Positions 1 to 8,735 of a stretch of DNA of 64,000 nt are shown in pieces. Below the pieces are notes generated by a model. That model did not search any database and was not told the origin of the DNA. It was given only the letters and a program-made list of their open reading frames with translations. This DNA comes from Methanobacterium sp. (GTDB lineage: Archaea; Methanobacteriota; Methanobacteria; Methanobacteriales; Methanobacteriaceae). The stretch lies in contig NZ_JBCFBO010000001.1 in NCBI RefSeq assembly GCF_038562635.1, forward strand, positions 1,714,643-1,778,642, given 5' to 3'. Position numbers and translations under genes: made by a program. Positions within the stretch are counted from its first letter, which is position 1, and the number at the start of each line of letters is the position of its first letter.

Positions 1-417
1 CTTAACACGCTCCATTACAATCATTTCAGTTAAATCTTCAACACCATCAACTGAACGGATCTTGCTGTTTATTAATTTATTGAGCTCTCCAATACCTGGA
101 ACCCAAACTTTAATGAGAATATCATACTCTCCAGATACACTGTATACTTCTGATACCTCCTCAAGCTTTGATAGCTCTTCTTTAACAAATTCATGCTTTT
201 CAGATTCTGTTTGAATTATGATTATAGCAGTTATGCTAAGGCCAATTTTTTGCCAGTCGGGTATCATTGTATAACGCTTTATTACATCTGCTTCCAGCTT
301 TTTAAGCCGGTTGGAGATGGTTGCATCAGGAACATCAATTTCCTTTGACATTTGAGATATTGTAATTCTCGAATTCTTAATTAAGGAACGGAGTATAGCC
401 GTGTCTATATCATCCAT
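1..417 (-). CDS. Lrp/AsnC-family transcriptional regulator (C-terminus cut by window edge)
   Basis: Reading leftward from the ATG at 417, an open frame of 139 codons runs off the window edge. The N-terminus (MDDIDTAILRSLIKNSRITI) is a typical AsnC-type winged helix-turn-helix. The recognition helix is around residues 30-42 (DVPDATISNRLKKLEA). It is followed by the beta-alpha-beta-beta RAM/AsnC ligand domain, with SVSGEYDILIKVWV near residues 100-113 and a final strand VEDLTEMIVM. Family members form octamers that sense amino acids or other small molecules and bind near promoters. The ligand and target genes cannot be told from this sequence. Only a few C-terminal residues should be missing, because Lrp proteins are usually 140-165 residues. 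Confidence 0.88.
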   Translation of the reverse strand, partial: MDDIDTAILRSLIKNSRITISQMSKEIDVPDATISNRLKKLEADVIKRYTMIPDWQKIGLSITAIIIIQTESEKHEFVKEELSKLEEVSEVYSVSGEYDILIKVWVPGIGELNKLINSKIRSVDGVEDLTEMIVMERVK

Positions 418-723
418 TGTTTATCCAACACCTGTTTGGTTATTGCAGATTACTGTATACCAATGATCACTTATAAAGGTTTGGGAAAATTACCAACATT
501 TTTGTAAAAGTTGAGGATTTTTCCAAAAGCATGCGAAATCTTTGGAAATATCAAAAAATATAATAAATTACACTAAATTTTTATTAATCATAAATGAAAA
601 ATGTTCATTTTTTCAAGTAATTATTAAAAAAAATAGCTTTAAACTCAGAAGAATTTACAAAATTAAATAAAAAGAAAGTAAAAAGAATTCAAAAACCCAT
701 AATTTCAGGTTTTCAAATGAAAT
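418..723. other. AT-rich intergenic region between the Lrp gene and get3
   Basis: There is no coding potential. The right part holds A/T homopolymer runs and weak promoter-like sequence for the leftward Lrp gene. The T-rich end just left of 723 is where get3 transcription, coming from the right, would stop. No strong hairpin was seen. Confidence 0.5.
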
Positions 724-1710
724 TTAGTTAGAAGCAGGGTTAGCTTCTGGTTCGCCGTAGAGAATTTCTGCGATGTGGGTAAGCTTATCCATACCTTTAA
801 CTTCTTCTGTCTGAAGAGGTATTTGAGCTATAACCTGATTTCCAAACTTCTGTTGGATAGTTTTAAGACGTTGTTCTTGTATTTTACGTCTTGCAGCACA
901 GAACTCACAGTCAGCTTCTTCTGGCTGGATCTGGTTTACAATAACACCATCAGCAGTTATGTTGTACTTGGAAAGTGCTTCCATAGCCCTTTCCGATTCA
1001 TAAATTGACATTTCTTCAGGTATAACAACAGTCTTGAAAGAAGTCCTTTCAGGATCTGCCATAACGCCTCTTGCTTCGCGTATTCTCTTTTTGGTTTCTT
1101 CCATGTCCTCTAAAGCACGGTCTTCTTCTTCTTCATCACCCATAAACGGCATGATGTTTTTAAATGCTTTGGCCATACTTCCGACCTGACGCCTGATTTT
1201 AATCATCTTTCCAACCCATGAATCCATCATTTCAGGGAAAGAGAGTAATCTTAAAGTGTGTCCTGTTGGTGCGGTATCAAAGACAACGATATCATATTCA
1301 TCAGTAGTCATGTACTGCATAAATTTATCAAATGCAGCTGTTTCATCAATACCCGGAGCCATTGAAGCCATATCCATCTGATCTTGAAGCATTCCCATAT
1401 CCATACCAGGATTCATTGCTTTCTGTTGTTCCATCTGTGCTTGATATTCTTGCATAGCAATTTCAGGATCGATTTCCACTGCTTCTAGATTTTCAGCTAT
1501 TGGTGTTGGGTTGTGTCCTATATTTTTCTCATAAGAGTCAGAAAGGGAGTGTGCAGGGTCTGTAGAAATTACAAGAGTTTTTTTACCCTGTCTTGCAAAC
1601 CATAATGCTGTTGCAGCAGATACAGTTGTTTTACCGACTCCTCCTTTTCCACCTATAAATACAAATGTTGTTTTTCCTTTGTTGAATTTAAAAAGGTCTT
1701 TAAATGCCAT
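724..1710 (-). CDS. Get3/TRC40-ArsA family ATPase
   Basis: This 328-residue protein belongs to the Get3/ArsA branch of the SIMIBI P-loop NTPases. Visible motifs are the deviant Walker A GGKGGVGKTT (residues 20-29), STDPAHSLSD (switch I, about 49-58) and DTAPTGHTLRLLSFP (A-loop, about 145-160). A CEFC zinc-type motif near residue 267 in Get3 proteins bridges the dimer. A methionine-rich stretch (about residues 90-120) lies where Get3 binds hydrophobic tail anchors. Single-domain length and the CxxC favour a tail-anchored-protein targeting factor over an arsenite pump ATPase, and no arsB or arsR is nearby. The start is supported by GGAGG six bases upstream on the minus strand. It appears to be transcribed alone. 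Confidence 0.88.
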   Translation of the reverse strand: MAFKDLFKFNKGKTTFVFIGGKGGVGKTTVSAATALWFARQGKKTLVISTDPAHSLSDSYEKNIGHNPTPIAENLEAVEIDPEIAMQEYQAQMEQQKAMNPGMDMGMLQDQMDMASMAPGIDETAAFDKFMQYMTTDEYDIVVFDTAPTGHTLRLLSFPEMMDSWVGKMIKIRRQVGSMAKAFKNIMPFMGDEEEEDRALEDMEETKKRIREARGVMADPERTSFKTVVIPEEMSIYESERAMEALSKYNITADGVIVNQIQPEEADCEFCAARRKIQEQRLKTIQQKFGNQVIAQIPLQTEEVKGMDKLTHIAEILYGEPEANPASN

Positions 1711-1979
1711 TTTAATCCTCCATAACTATATTGATAAATCAGTAAAAAAACTAGATTTTATTATAGTTACATTATGTTCTTTTTATATTTAACCTCTCCC
1801 AAAATAATTTTTTTATAACCTCAAAACTTGCGATTTTGAAAAGCTAATTAAGTGAGCAGCACTTTAGAGAGGGCCATATTTCTTTTAATTTATAAGGCAA
1901 ATAATAAATATTTTGCTTATCATACATAAGAAAATACCAAAATTGATATATTACTTAATTAATTTAAAAGGGAGATAAT

Positions 1980-2345
1980 ATGGCAGGGCAGGAAAAACCA
2001 TTAACAATTCAATTTCTCATACCTGATTTTGAAGTTGGAGTAATTAATGAACCACTAAGTGGTGAAGCAGAAGAGTATGAAGGTGCAATGGAAGATATGA
2101 ACAGATATCTCATTGGACAACCCCAAAAACTGGATTTTGATAAAGTCCAGAAAGAGTTCAACAACAGATTATTTGAAGTTTTAAGCCTTTTATCAGAATC
2201 AAAACCAGCACCAAACGATTTTCAAGTAGATAAAATAACTTTTTCAGTTGGTGTTAATTTAGACGGGAAAGTATCCATTTTAGGGTCAAGCGGAATATCT
2301 GTGGGATCTGAATCTGGAATTCAAGTTACTTTAGCACGTAAATGA
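1980..2345 (+). CDS. Small soluble protein, Pepco/Trypco-like C-terminus (tentative)
   Basis: This 121-residue acidic protein has no signal peptide. The ATG follows GGGAG with suitable spacing. The C-terminal third (ITFSVGVNLDGKVSILG, then GISVGSESGIQVTLARK) resembles the beta-rich Pepco/Trypco effector-associated domains that accompany peptidase or NTPase conflict systems. That resemblance comes from memory of the pattern and needs a profile search. The N-terminal part (LIPDFEVGVINEPLSGEAEE) gives no clear match. The gene is followed 18 bases later by a 34-residue basic ORF, and the two may be co-transcribed. No peptidase or NTPase partner is adjacent, so a conflict-system role is speculative. 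Confidence 0.6.
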   Translation: MAGQEKPLTIQFLIPDFEVGVINEPLSGEAEEYEGAMEDMNRYLIGQPQKLDFDKVQKEFNNRLFEVLSLLSESKPAPNDFQVDKITFSVGVNLDGKVSILGSSGISVGSESGIQVTLARK

Positions 2346-2363
2346 ATTATTTAAGGTGGTAAC

Positions 2364-2468
2364 ATGCCTGTTTTAAAAAGAGATAGGAAGAAACTCCATA
2401 AACCTAAAAGGGTCCCGGAAGAACCTGTTCGCTACAGACGAATGAGTATTAAAAAGACCAAAAAGTAA
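2364..2468 (+). CDS. 34-residue highly basic small protein
   Basis: The ORF starts with ATG preceded by AAGGTGGT, a good ribosome binding site three bases away. It encodes 34 residues with about 17 Lys/Arg, beginning MPVLKRDRKKLHKPKRV and ending SIKKTKK. It has no Cys and no hydrophobic segment. The strong RBS, the short distance to the preceding gene (18 bp) and the biased composition argue that it is translated. Such short basic proteins are often nucleic-acid or ribosome associated, but no family is recognised. It ends 172 bp before the tRNA-Leu gene. Confidence 0.55.
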   Translation: MPVLKRDRKKLHKPKRVPEEPVRYRRMSIKKTKK

Positions 2469-2640
2469 ACAACACATAAAAATAATTGGGAAATTTTAAT
2501 TTCACCTTAAGATTACATAGGAATCACGAAATGTTTTTATAGAAAAAATATTAGATAGAACATCAAACTGTTTACAATATTTATTTTTGAGAGTTTAGCT
2601 AAATTAGATAAATTCAAATATAAAATTTATATTTTACGCT

Positions 2641-2723
<83 letters not shown>

Positions 2724-2735
2724 CTCCAACCTTTA

Positions 2736-3100
2736 AAAATCTATGATTCTTTAATGCCTACAAAACCTAAGGTTTTGTGGCTGTAAAAAACAAAGTTTTT
2801 TACATGCCCCAAAAATTGAAGATTTTTCGACGACTTCGCTCAAAATATAAAACATGCAAAAATCGTCAATTTTTGACGTATAGAAAAATGCGTAACATTT
2901 TTCTCTAACTTCGATTTTTGGGATATTCAAACACAAAGCGTTTGATGCCTGCAAAATTTTTAATTTTACGGCCGAGGAAACAGAGTTTCCTCCGGCATCG
3001 GAAATCTATGATTTCCGAAAGGTTAGAAAATGTTTACAAAATCATAGATTTTGTAACAGCGGAAATCGAAGATTTTCGCATGTTTCACATTTTCTAAAAT
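2736..3100. repeat. Modular palindrome array A
   Basis: About ten hairpins lie nearly end to end. Clear ones are CAAAACC/GGTTTTG (2761-2777), GTAAAAAAC/GTTTTTTAC (2783-2803), CAAAAAT/ATTTTTG (2857-2875), AGAAAAATG/CATTTTTCT (2882-2904), GAGGAAAC/GTTTCCTC (2974-2992) and CGGAAATC/GATTTCCG (2999-3017). At the right end an outer pair TTAGAAAATG (3023-3032) and CATTTTCTAA (3088-3097) encloses two complete hairpins, so the structure is nested. The linker GGCCG-stem-CCGGCAT around 2970-2997 recurs in array C with a different but still paired stem. The array lies between tRNA-Leu and the convergent end of the pilin-like gene. ORFs crossing it are artefacts. Confidence 0.85.
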
Positions 3101-3189
3101 CTAATTTTAATTGCACATTCAAATTCAACAAATCCTAATCTGAAATCTTTTTTATTAAATTTTAACTAAGATTTCAAAACTGTTGAAGC

Positions 3190-4167
3190 TTAATACCAAA
3201 CTTTTAAAACAAAAAAACAAGGCTGCGGGCCTAAATAATTAAGTTTCACATCATCTAAAGGCGTTCCCCTTGGGACACCAATGACGTAACTATCAAAACT
3301 ATCCCTTGAATCTCCATTTAAAACATGGAACCATAAGACGGCATTTGTATCGTTGCCCATAACTGCTGCTATTTTATCATTTACAAGTACTGGCACATTA
3401 TTGAACTTTTCGTTACAATTCCCTTCAGTATCTGCCCTATCAATGCCCCATCTTGCAGAATCAGCCACATATGCAGGATCGGTGACTACATAAAAATCTG
3501 TTGAGTTTAAATCTCCTTCAGTAACATTAAAATGATGACATGTCCATCCCGGATTTCCTGTTTTAGAATTATGGCCTGTTTGTGGGCAAACTTCCCCTTC
3601 AATTTCTTGCTCAGCTAGCCCCCGTTGATCTTTAGGTCTCCCAATTTTAATTACAGCAGATACATACATAAAATCACATAAAACTGTCCTATTTGCAACT
3701 GCAACCTCTGAGGCGCTCTCTGGAACTGTGTCATTCATCACTATTATTGGACTTAATGAATGATCTATAGGGTAAATCACCATGCTGGAATTAACACCAT
3801 ATGGAAGGATACTACCGTACATAAGCGGGAAATAATTGTCTTTTAGTTTTAAAATTTTTATAAATGAAAGAGTATTAGGAACCGTGTGGCCTGCCTCTCT
3901 TTTTGCAAGTCCAGGTACAGTATCACTTTTGATTCCATAATCTTCCCATTTATCAGGAGATCCAGAAGATTTTATGAGCATGTCCGCTGCATCTGTGGTT
4001 ATCCCATCAAGTGAAAGTCTTGATGAATAATCCTGCGCTTTATAACTTACCATGTCCATAGCGTCTGCAGAAATACCCAATATAACGGTGATTACAATTA
4101 GAGCAAGTAACACATCAAGTGAAAATATCTGTGCTTTATTATCCTTTTTAAAGTCTCTTTTTTTCAT
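3190..4167 (-). CDS. Pilin-like secreted/membrane-anchored protein, unknown function
   Basis: This 325-residue protein has a charged N-terminus (KKRDFKKDNKAQ) followed at about residues 14-38 by a hydrophobic stretch (IFSLDVLLALIVITVILGIS). That is the layout of archaeal type IV pilin or class III signal peptides. The remaining roughly 280 residues are predicted to be outside the membrane and contain several Cys (CPQTGH, WTCHHF, EGNCNEKF) and N-glycosylation sequons. It sits 8 bp downstream of a second pilin-like gene on the same strand, and the pair probably forms one operon. I recognise no named family. A surface or pilus-associated role is inferred only from the N-terminus. Confidence 0.65.
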   Translation of the reverse strand: MKKRDFKKDNKAQIFSLDVLLALIVITVILGISADAMDMVSYKAQDYSSRLSLDGITTDAADMLIKSSGSPDKWEDYGIKSDTVPGLAKREAGHTVPNTLSFIKILKLKDNYFPLMYGSILPYGVNSSMVIYPIDHSLSPIIVMNDTVPESASEVAVANRTVLCDFMYVSAVIKIGRPKDQRGLAEQEIEGEVCPQTGHNSKTGNPGWTCHHFNVTEGDLNSTDFYVVTDPAYVADSARWGIDRADTEGNCNEKFNNVPVLVNDKIAAVMGNDTNAVLWFHVLNGDSRDSFDSYVIGVPRGTPLDDVKLNYLGPQPCFFVLKVWY

Positions 4168-4175
4168 TTAATCAC

Positions 4176-5153
4176 CTAATACATTGGCAAACCATATTTC
4201 TGTCTATGCCCATTATCTAAAAATAATTTAAAGTAATTAGAATCATCCGAATAATATATAATCCCCTTTCCAGAATAAACATAATCATCGAATATTACAT
4301 GTTCACTTGAGCATGGAGCAAACATCAATCGTGAATTAGAAAAATTAGAAGGCACGATAAATGTTTCAAATCCATAATGAGAGCATGTAGTTTTGCCTTC
4401 TAATCTACATAAAAAACAGGACCCATCACTGCTTTCATGAAAATATCCATTATCTATACAGTTTTTAAGTACAACAAAATAAGGAGAATTTCCATGACCT
4501 ATATATGGGTCATACGGGCACTTCTTAATAAAAAGAGGAGATGTAGCATTTTCATAAACATTGGCATTTTTTAAATGTTTAGCTTTCAAAAGGCTTGCAA
4601 GACTTGAGCCATAACTAATTTTTGTACTTGTATTGGTTATTTTTCCATAGTTTTTACACTTTATAAATGGCAGTGGGTCTTGAACAGGATAATTTAAGTC
4701 TATAATTGAAATATTTTGACTTATATGCTCATCATGAGCTATATTGCCTTTTTGAACATAAATAGTTGAATTAACTTCAATTTTAAAAGGATCTGATGTG
4801 GGGTTTACAGACCATACTTTACATGTGGCGTTTATATTTTCGCTGCTCCCGTATCTTTCAGATAACTGATTCATTTCTTCCTGTAAACTATTTTTAATAG
4901 TGTTCCTGCTGTCTGTTAATGGAATTCCCGTCTTAACGACATTATCTGTAGTTTTTTGTAAAATTTTCTCTGTTAGAATCGGCATGTTACCTTCAATGTC
5001 TTTTGCTGTGTAAAATGTTACATCAGACTGTACCCCTAAACTTTGAGTTTCACTGCCAGTGTGAACCATATCTACAAAAACAGCTATTAAAAGGAAAACA
5101 GGAATTATAAGAAGAATGGTCAGCCCGCTCATTACATATCCTTTTTGATCCAT
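4176..5153 (-). CDS. Pilin-like secreted/membrane-anchored protein, first gene of pair
   Basis: This 325-residue protein begins MDQKGYVMSGLTILLIIPVF, a short polar head and then a hydrophobic helix (about residues 8-28). As in its neighbour, this resembles a pilin-type anchor. The outer part has numerous NxS/T sequons and a cysteine group around residues 165-260 (IKCKNYG, KKCPYDP, CFLCRLEGKTTC), possibly disulfide-rich or metal-binding. The CFLC...TTC spacing is notable. The two genes happen to have identical lengths and the same architecture but little visible sequence similarity. The operon reads leftward from a promoter in the AT-rich region after 5153. Function unknown. Confidence 0.62.
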   Translation of the reverse strand: MDQKGYVMSGLTILLIIPVFLLIAVFVDMVHTGSETQSLGVQSDVTFYTAKDIEGNMPILTEKILQKTTDNVVKTGIPLTDSRNTIKNSLQEEMNQLSERYGSSENINATCKVWSVNPTSDPFKIEVNSTIYVQKGNIAHDEHISQNISIIDLNYPVQDPLPFIKCKNYGKITNTSTKISYGSSLASLLKAKHLKNANVYENATSPLFIKKCPYDPYIGHGNSPYFVVLKNCIDNGYFHESSDGSCFLCRLEGKTTCSHYGFETFIVPSNFSNSRLMFAPCSSEHVIFDDYVYSGKGIIYYSDDSNYFKLFLDNGHRQKYGLPMY

Positions 5154-5554
5154 TTACGTCACTTTAATCAATTATCCATTGTAAATGATGGCATAAATTA
5201 TTGAAAAATAATAAGCCAATACCAATAATATCAATTAATACTTGTTTTTATTACGATATATAAAGTTATATAAAGTACTTAATTTTGATATTACCATCTT
5301 TTAATCTCAAATGAACCCATATCACAAAATTTAGCCAGTTATGATATTATTAAATTTAAAATTAATATTATTTTAGAAAATAAAAACCAAAGAATTTTAT
5401 TGTAGTTAGCCCTTATAATTGCTAACAAATATATATAAATAGATCAAAGAGACATCTAAACTTACAGTTTTAATTATAATAATTAATTATTATAATTAAT
5501 TTAATCAGAGTTTAATATCAACTCACTTTGAAAACGTTCAACCGGAGGAATCAA
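5154..5554. other. AT-rich divergent intergenic region
   Basis: This region lies between the leftward pilin-like operon and the rightward DUF35 gene and has no coding potential. It contains TATA-like tracts (AAATATATATAAATAG near 5427) and the 30-base palindrome listed separately. Promoters for both directions are expected here. Confidence 0.55.
5470..5499. promoter_or_regulatory. 30-base perfect A/T palindrome upstream of DUF35 gene
   Basis: Positions 5470-5499 read identically on both strands, with arms TTAATTATAATAATT. The palindrome lies about 55 bp upstream of the DUF35 start codon, just downstream of a TATA-like tract. It could be an operator for a dimeric regulator or a cruciform. It consists only of A and T, so chance in AT-rich DNA is more plausible than for a mixed-base palindrome. 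Confidence 0.4.
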
Positions 5555-5956
5555 ATGAAAGATATAGTAAGAGGATGGCGCCACATACCACAGAGGTACA
5601 GCCTAATTGGATCAAAATGTTCACAATGCGGAACAGTTTTTTTCCCAAAAAGAGTCATATGCCCAGAATGCAGAAGAAAAGGTGAACTAGAAGACCTAAA
5701 ACTCAAAGGAGAAGGAAAAATCCATACTTATTCTGTCATACATACTCCTACAGATGAATTTAAGACCATTGCTCCATACGTAGTGGCCATAATTGAGCTT
5801 GAAGAAGGGGCCAAATTAACAAGCCAAATTGTTGACTGCAACCCCGAAGATGTAGAAATAGGCGATGAAGTTGAAATGGTCTTTAGAAAGATTAAAGAAG
5901 AAGGCGATGATGGAGTGATATCATATGGATACAAATTCAAACTCAAAAACTGCTAA
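5555..5956 (+). CDS. DUF35 Zn-ribbon / OB-fold protein
   Basis: From the ATG at 5555 the protein has 133 residues. An in-frame upstream ATG at 5528 is less likely because CCGGAGGA (5541-5548) sits six bases before 5555. The N-terminal zinc ribbon has C22-x2-C25 and C36-x2-C39 (CSQC, CPEC), and an OB-fold follows from about residue 45. In archaea such DUF35 proteins bridge acetoacetyl-CoA thiolase and HMG-CoA synthase, letting the intermediate pass directly into the mevalonate pathway. Neither partner gene is adjacent here, so the assignment rests on family knowledge. The 3' end overlaps cfbA by 32 bp, suggesting translational coupling. Confidence 0.85.
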   Translation: MKDIVRGWRHIPQRYSLIGSKCSQCGTVFFPKRVICPECRRKGELEDLKLKGEGKIHTYSVIHTPTDEFKTIAPYVVAIIELEEGAKLTSQIVDCNPEDVEIGDEVEMVFRKIKEEGDDGVISYGYKFKLKNC

Positions 5957-6377
5957 AATAGGTATTTTACTTGTAGGACATGGAAGCAGGCTGCCCTATG
6001 GAAAAGATGTAGTTAGCCAGATTGCTGAAATGTACAAAGAGAATTCCGATTATCTTGTTGAAGTAGGATTTATGAACATATCCAAACCTTCAATACCTTC
6101 TGCAATAAACAAGCTTTCAAAAGAAGGTGTAAAAAAGATAATAGTAACACCAGTCTTTTTAGCACATGGGGTTCATACTAAACAGGACATTCCACATATC
6201 CTAGGTTTAGATGATGGACATGAACATTCACATGGCCATGACCACGGCCACAGCCACGAAGAAGAGGAAGAACAAGAAGAAATTGAATTTGAAGGTGAAA
6301 TTATATACACCGAACCTCTTGGCGCTGATGCAAGACTTGTTGACATTATCAAAGAAAGGGTAGCAAGTGCCCTCTAA
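5925..6377 (+). CDS. cfbA: Sirohydrochlorin nickel/cobaltochelatase (CfbA/CbiX short type)
   Basis: This 150-residue small chelatase acts as a homodimer and inserts Ni2+ (for coenzyme F430) or Co2+ (for cobamides) into sirohydrochlorin. The catalytic His motifs are visible: LLVGHGSR (H19) and LAHGVHTKQDIPH (H81, H84). A His-rich loop follows at about residues 99-111 (HEHSHGHDHGHSH) and then a run of glutamates. This insertion is typical of archaeal CbiX(S) and may store or deliver metal. The ATG at 5925 lies inside the DUF35 reading frame and has its own GGAGTGA (5912-5918). A methanogen needs the nickel activity for methyl-CoM reductase. Confidence 0.92.
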   Translation: MDTNSNSKTAKIGILLVGHGSRLPYGKDVVSQIAEMYKENSDYLVEVGFMNISKPSIPSAINKLSKEGVKKIIVTPVFLAHGVHTKQDIPHILGLDDGHEHSHGHDHGHSHEEEEEQEEIEFEGEIIYTEPLGADARLVDIIKERVASAL

Positions 6378-6423
6378 TTCTTTTCTTTTTTAAATATTAA
6401 TTATAATTAAACAAGGTTAAAAA

Positions 6424-7455
6424 ATGCCCCGTAAAATTTCAGATATTGGGGAAAAAGGACTTATAAAACGGATTTTAAGTAAAGCCGAAAAATCTGACTT
6501 TAATTCTACTTTTCTAGATAACTTTTCCTTTAAAAGCTTAAGTGATGATGCAGCACTTATCAATTTAGGAGATCAGTATTTAGTTGCAACATCCGACATG
6601 CTTTTTAAATCTACTCATTTTCCAGATGATATGAGCTACAATCAGATTGGTAAAAAATCAGTGACTGTAAATGTGAGCGATTTAGCCGCGATGGGTGCTA
6701 AACCCATAGGAATCATTGTTTCTATGGGGCTGCCGCGAGACATGTTAATTGATGAATTTGAAGAGCTAATTGAAGGCATTCTGGATATGTGTTCAAAATA
6801 TGATATGAAGCTCATTGGAGGAGATACAAATGAATCTCAGGAGCTTACTCTTTGCGGAACATGTTTAGGACTTGTTCAAAAAGAAAACGTTTTAATGAAA
6901 GATGGAGCAAACCCCGGAGATATAATTGCTATCACCGGCCCTGTTGGACTTGCAGCTGCAGGATTTGAGGTTCTGTTTAATAAAAACAAATTTCAAGATT
7001 TGAATCCAAATTACAAAGATCACCTGTTGAAACATGCATTAAATCCAAAAGCAAGGGTAAATGAAGGAATTTTACTTGCAAAAAGTGGCATTATAACTTC
7101 TGCAACAGATATAACCGACGGCCTGGTAAGTGAAATTGATGAGCTCATAAATGCAAATAACTGCAGAATCGGCATGACATTAAATGAAGAAATGCTCCCA
7201 ATCCCTGAAGAAATCCGGGAAGTAGCAGACAAAACAGGCAAAGATCCCCTAGAATTTGCTCTTTACTATGGTGAGGATTTTGAACTTCTTTTAACTGTTA
7301 AAAAAGAGGGGTTTAAACAAATTGAAGAAAGAATCCACCTCTATGAAATAGGAAATGTAACATCTTCTGGAAAAATAGAAATTCTGCATAAAGATGGGAC
7401 AAAAAACATAATTAAACCGCGTGGCTACGAACATTTATCCCCTAAAAAAAGTTAA
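6424..7455 (+). CDS. thiL: Thiamine-monophosphate kinase
   Basis: This 343-residue protein of the PurM/ThiL ATP-binding superfamily phosphorylates thiamine phosphate to thiamine diphosphate. Recognisable features are the acidic metal-binding motif SLSDDAAL (about residues 37-44), TSDMLFKSTHF (about 58-68), VNVSDLAAMGAKP (about 81-93), IGGDTNES and ATDITDGL. The PurM-type C-terminal domain ends with IIKPRGYEH. Length is normal for the family. The gene follows cfbA by 46 bp and may share its transcript, although no functional link is required. The start codon follows AAGGT. Confidence 0.93.
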   Translation: MPRKISDIGEKGLIKRILSKAEKSDFNSTFLDNFSFKSLSDDAALINLGDQYLVATSDMLFKSTHFPDDMSYNQIGKKSVTVNVSDLAAMGAKPIGIIVSMGLPRDMLIDEFEELIEGILDMCSKYDMKLIGGDTNESQELTLCGTCLGLVQKENVLMKDGANPGDIIAITGPVGLAAAGFEVLFNKNKFQDLNPNYKDHLLKHALNPKARVNEGILLAKSGIITSATDITDGLVSEIDELINANNCRIGMTLNEEMLPIPEEIREVADKTGKDPLEFALYYGEDFELLLTVKKEGFKQIEERIHLYEIGNVTSSGKIEILHKDGTKNIIKPRGYEHLSPKKS

Positions 7456-7616
7456 TTGAACCACTTGATGCTATTTAAGATTCTAATTAACCCAACATAT
7501 TATCGTTTAATACTCATCTAATTATTTTTATATCAAATCAAATATAATTATATCACAATATGGATATCCAACTTCTTGATTAAATTATAAATAAAAAGGT
7601 TTAGTGGGGAGTAATC

Positions 7617-8624
7617 ATGAAAAAAGAAGTCCTTATTTATGATAAATTAGATGGTGCCATGAACTGCAAAATATGCGCCCGAAAATGCGTTATTGCTGAA
7701 GGAGATACGGGTTTCTGCAGTATGAGAGCAAACATGGACGGAAAACTCTATGCCTTAAATTACGCTGCAGCATCATCTGTAGCCGTAGACCCCATCGAAA
7801 AAAAGCCTCTTTTCCATTTTTACCCCGGTTCAACTGTTTTTTCCATTGGATCAGTGGGCTGCAACTTTAGATGTAAACACTGCCAGAACTGGAATATTTC
7901 ACAGGTTGATATAGAAGAAATTCCAACACGGGAGCTACCTCCTGAAGAAGCAATAAGACTTACCAAACAGTACGGATGTAAATCCATTGCATGGACTTAT
8001 AATGAACCAACCATGTGGTTTGAATATACTTATGATTCAGCTAAACTTGCAAAAAAAGAAGGAATATCTACAATTTATGTAACAAATGGATATATGAGTG
8101 AAGAATCCTTTGAAATGATAGGCCCTTACCTTGATGCTACAAATATTGATTTAAAAGGAATGTCTGACAAGTTTTACAGAGATTTATGCCAGGCCAGGCT
8201 TCAACCTGTTTTAGATAATATAAAGAGATTTTATGAAAATAAAATCCATATCGAGATAACAAACTTAATTATACCTGGATACAACGATTCTGAAGAAGAT
8301 ATTAAAGCTTTAGTGAACTTCATGGTAGATGAAACAGGATTAGAAGTTCCCCTACATTTTACAAGATTTTTCCCATACTATGAATTAGGCCAATTACCAC
8401 CAACACCAGTAGAATCACTCCAAAGAGCTTATAAAATTGCAAAAGAAGCTGGAATGGAATATGTATACATTGGAAATGTTTCTACAGGTGGTGAAGAAAG
8501 TACATTTTGTCCAGAATGCGGAAAAATGGTTATACAGCGAAATGGGTTTGAAGTTGTAGGTAAAGAAGTGGAAGAAAAAGGAATATGTCCTGCCTGTAAA
8601 GCAAAACTAAATATTATAACTTAA
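7617..8624 (+). CDS. amrS: AmmeMemoRadiSam system radical SAM enzyme
   Basis: This 335-residue radical SAM protein has the cluster motif C82-x3-C86-x2-C89 (GCNFRCKHCQNW). It also has an N-terminal Cys cluster (C17, C20, C24, C34) and C-terminal CPEC/CPAC pairs that probably bind a further metal. The arrangement matches the AmrS family, named for co-occurrence with AMMECR1 and Memo proteins. Neither partner gene is in this window. The family resembles pyruvate-formate-lyase activases (YNEPTMWFEY and the GYNDSEEDI region), but its substrate is not settled. The start is preceded by GGGGAG. The 160 bp upstream of the gene is AT-rich promoter sequence. Confidence 0.88.
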   Translation: MKKEVLIYDKLDGAMNCKICARKCVIAEGDTGFCSMRANMDGKLYALNYAAASSVAVDPIEKKPLFHFYPGSTVFSIGSVGCNFRCKHCQNWNISQVDIEEIPTRELPPEEAIRLTKQYGCKSIAWTYNEPTMWFEYTYDSAKLAKKEGISTIYVTNGYMSEESFEMIGPYLDATNIDLKGMSDKFYRDLCQARLQPVLDNIKRFYENKIHIEITNLIIPGYNDSEEDIKALVNFMVDETGLEVPLHFTRFFPYYELGQLPPTPVESLQRAYKIAKEAGMEYVYIGNVSTGGEESTFCPECGKMVIQRNGFEVVGKEVEEKGICPACKAKLNIIT

Positions 8625-8735
8625 TCTAGCTGTAAACTTAAAATAATTACATTTACACATTCAATAACTAAATTATTATAATTTTAGAATAAGTTAAAAG
8701 TACATTTGAGTTAATTAAATCATTTAAAAAAAAAA

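Noticed and set aside
724..1710. Arsenic-resistance ArsA assignment
   Set aside because: The protein has a single ATPase domain with a Get3-type CxxC and no ars genes nearby, so a targeting factor is the better reading.
2736..3100. Palindrome arrays as CRISPR arrays
   Set aside because: There are no constant direct repeats with unique spacers of uniform length and no cas genes. The units are hairpins with variable stems.
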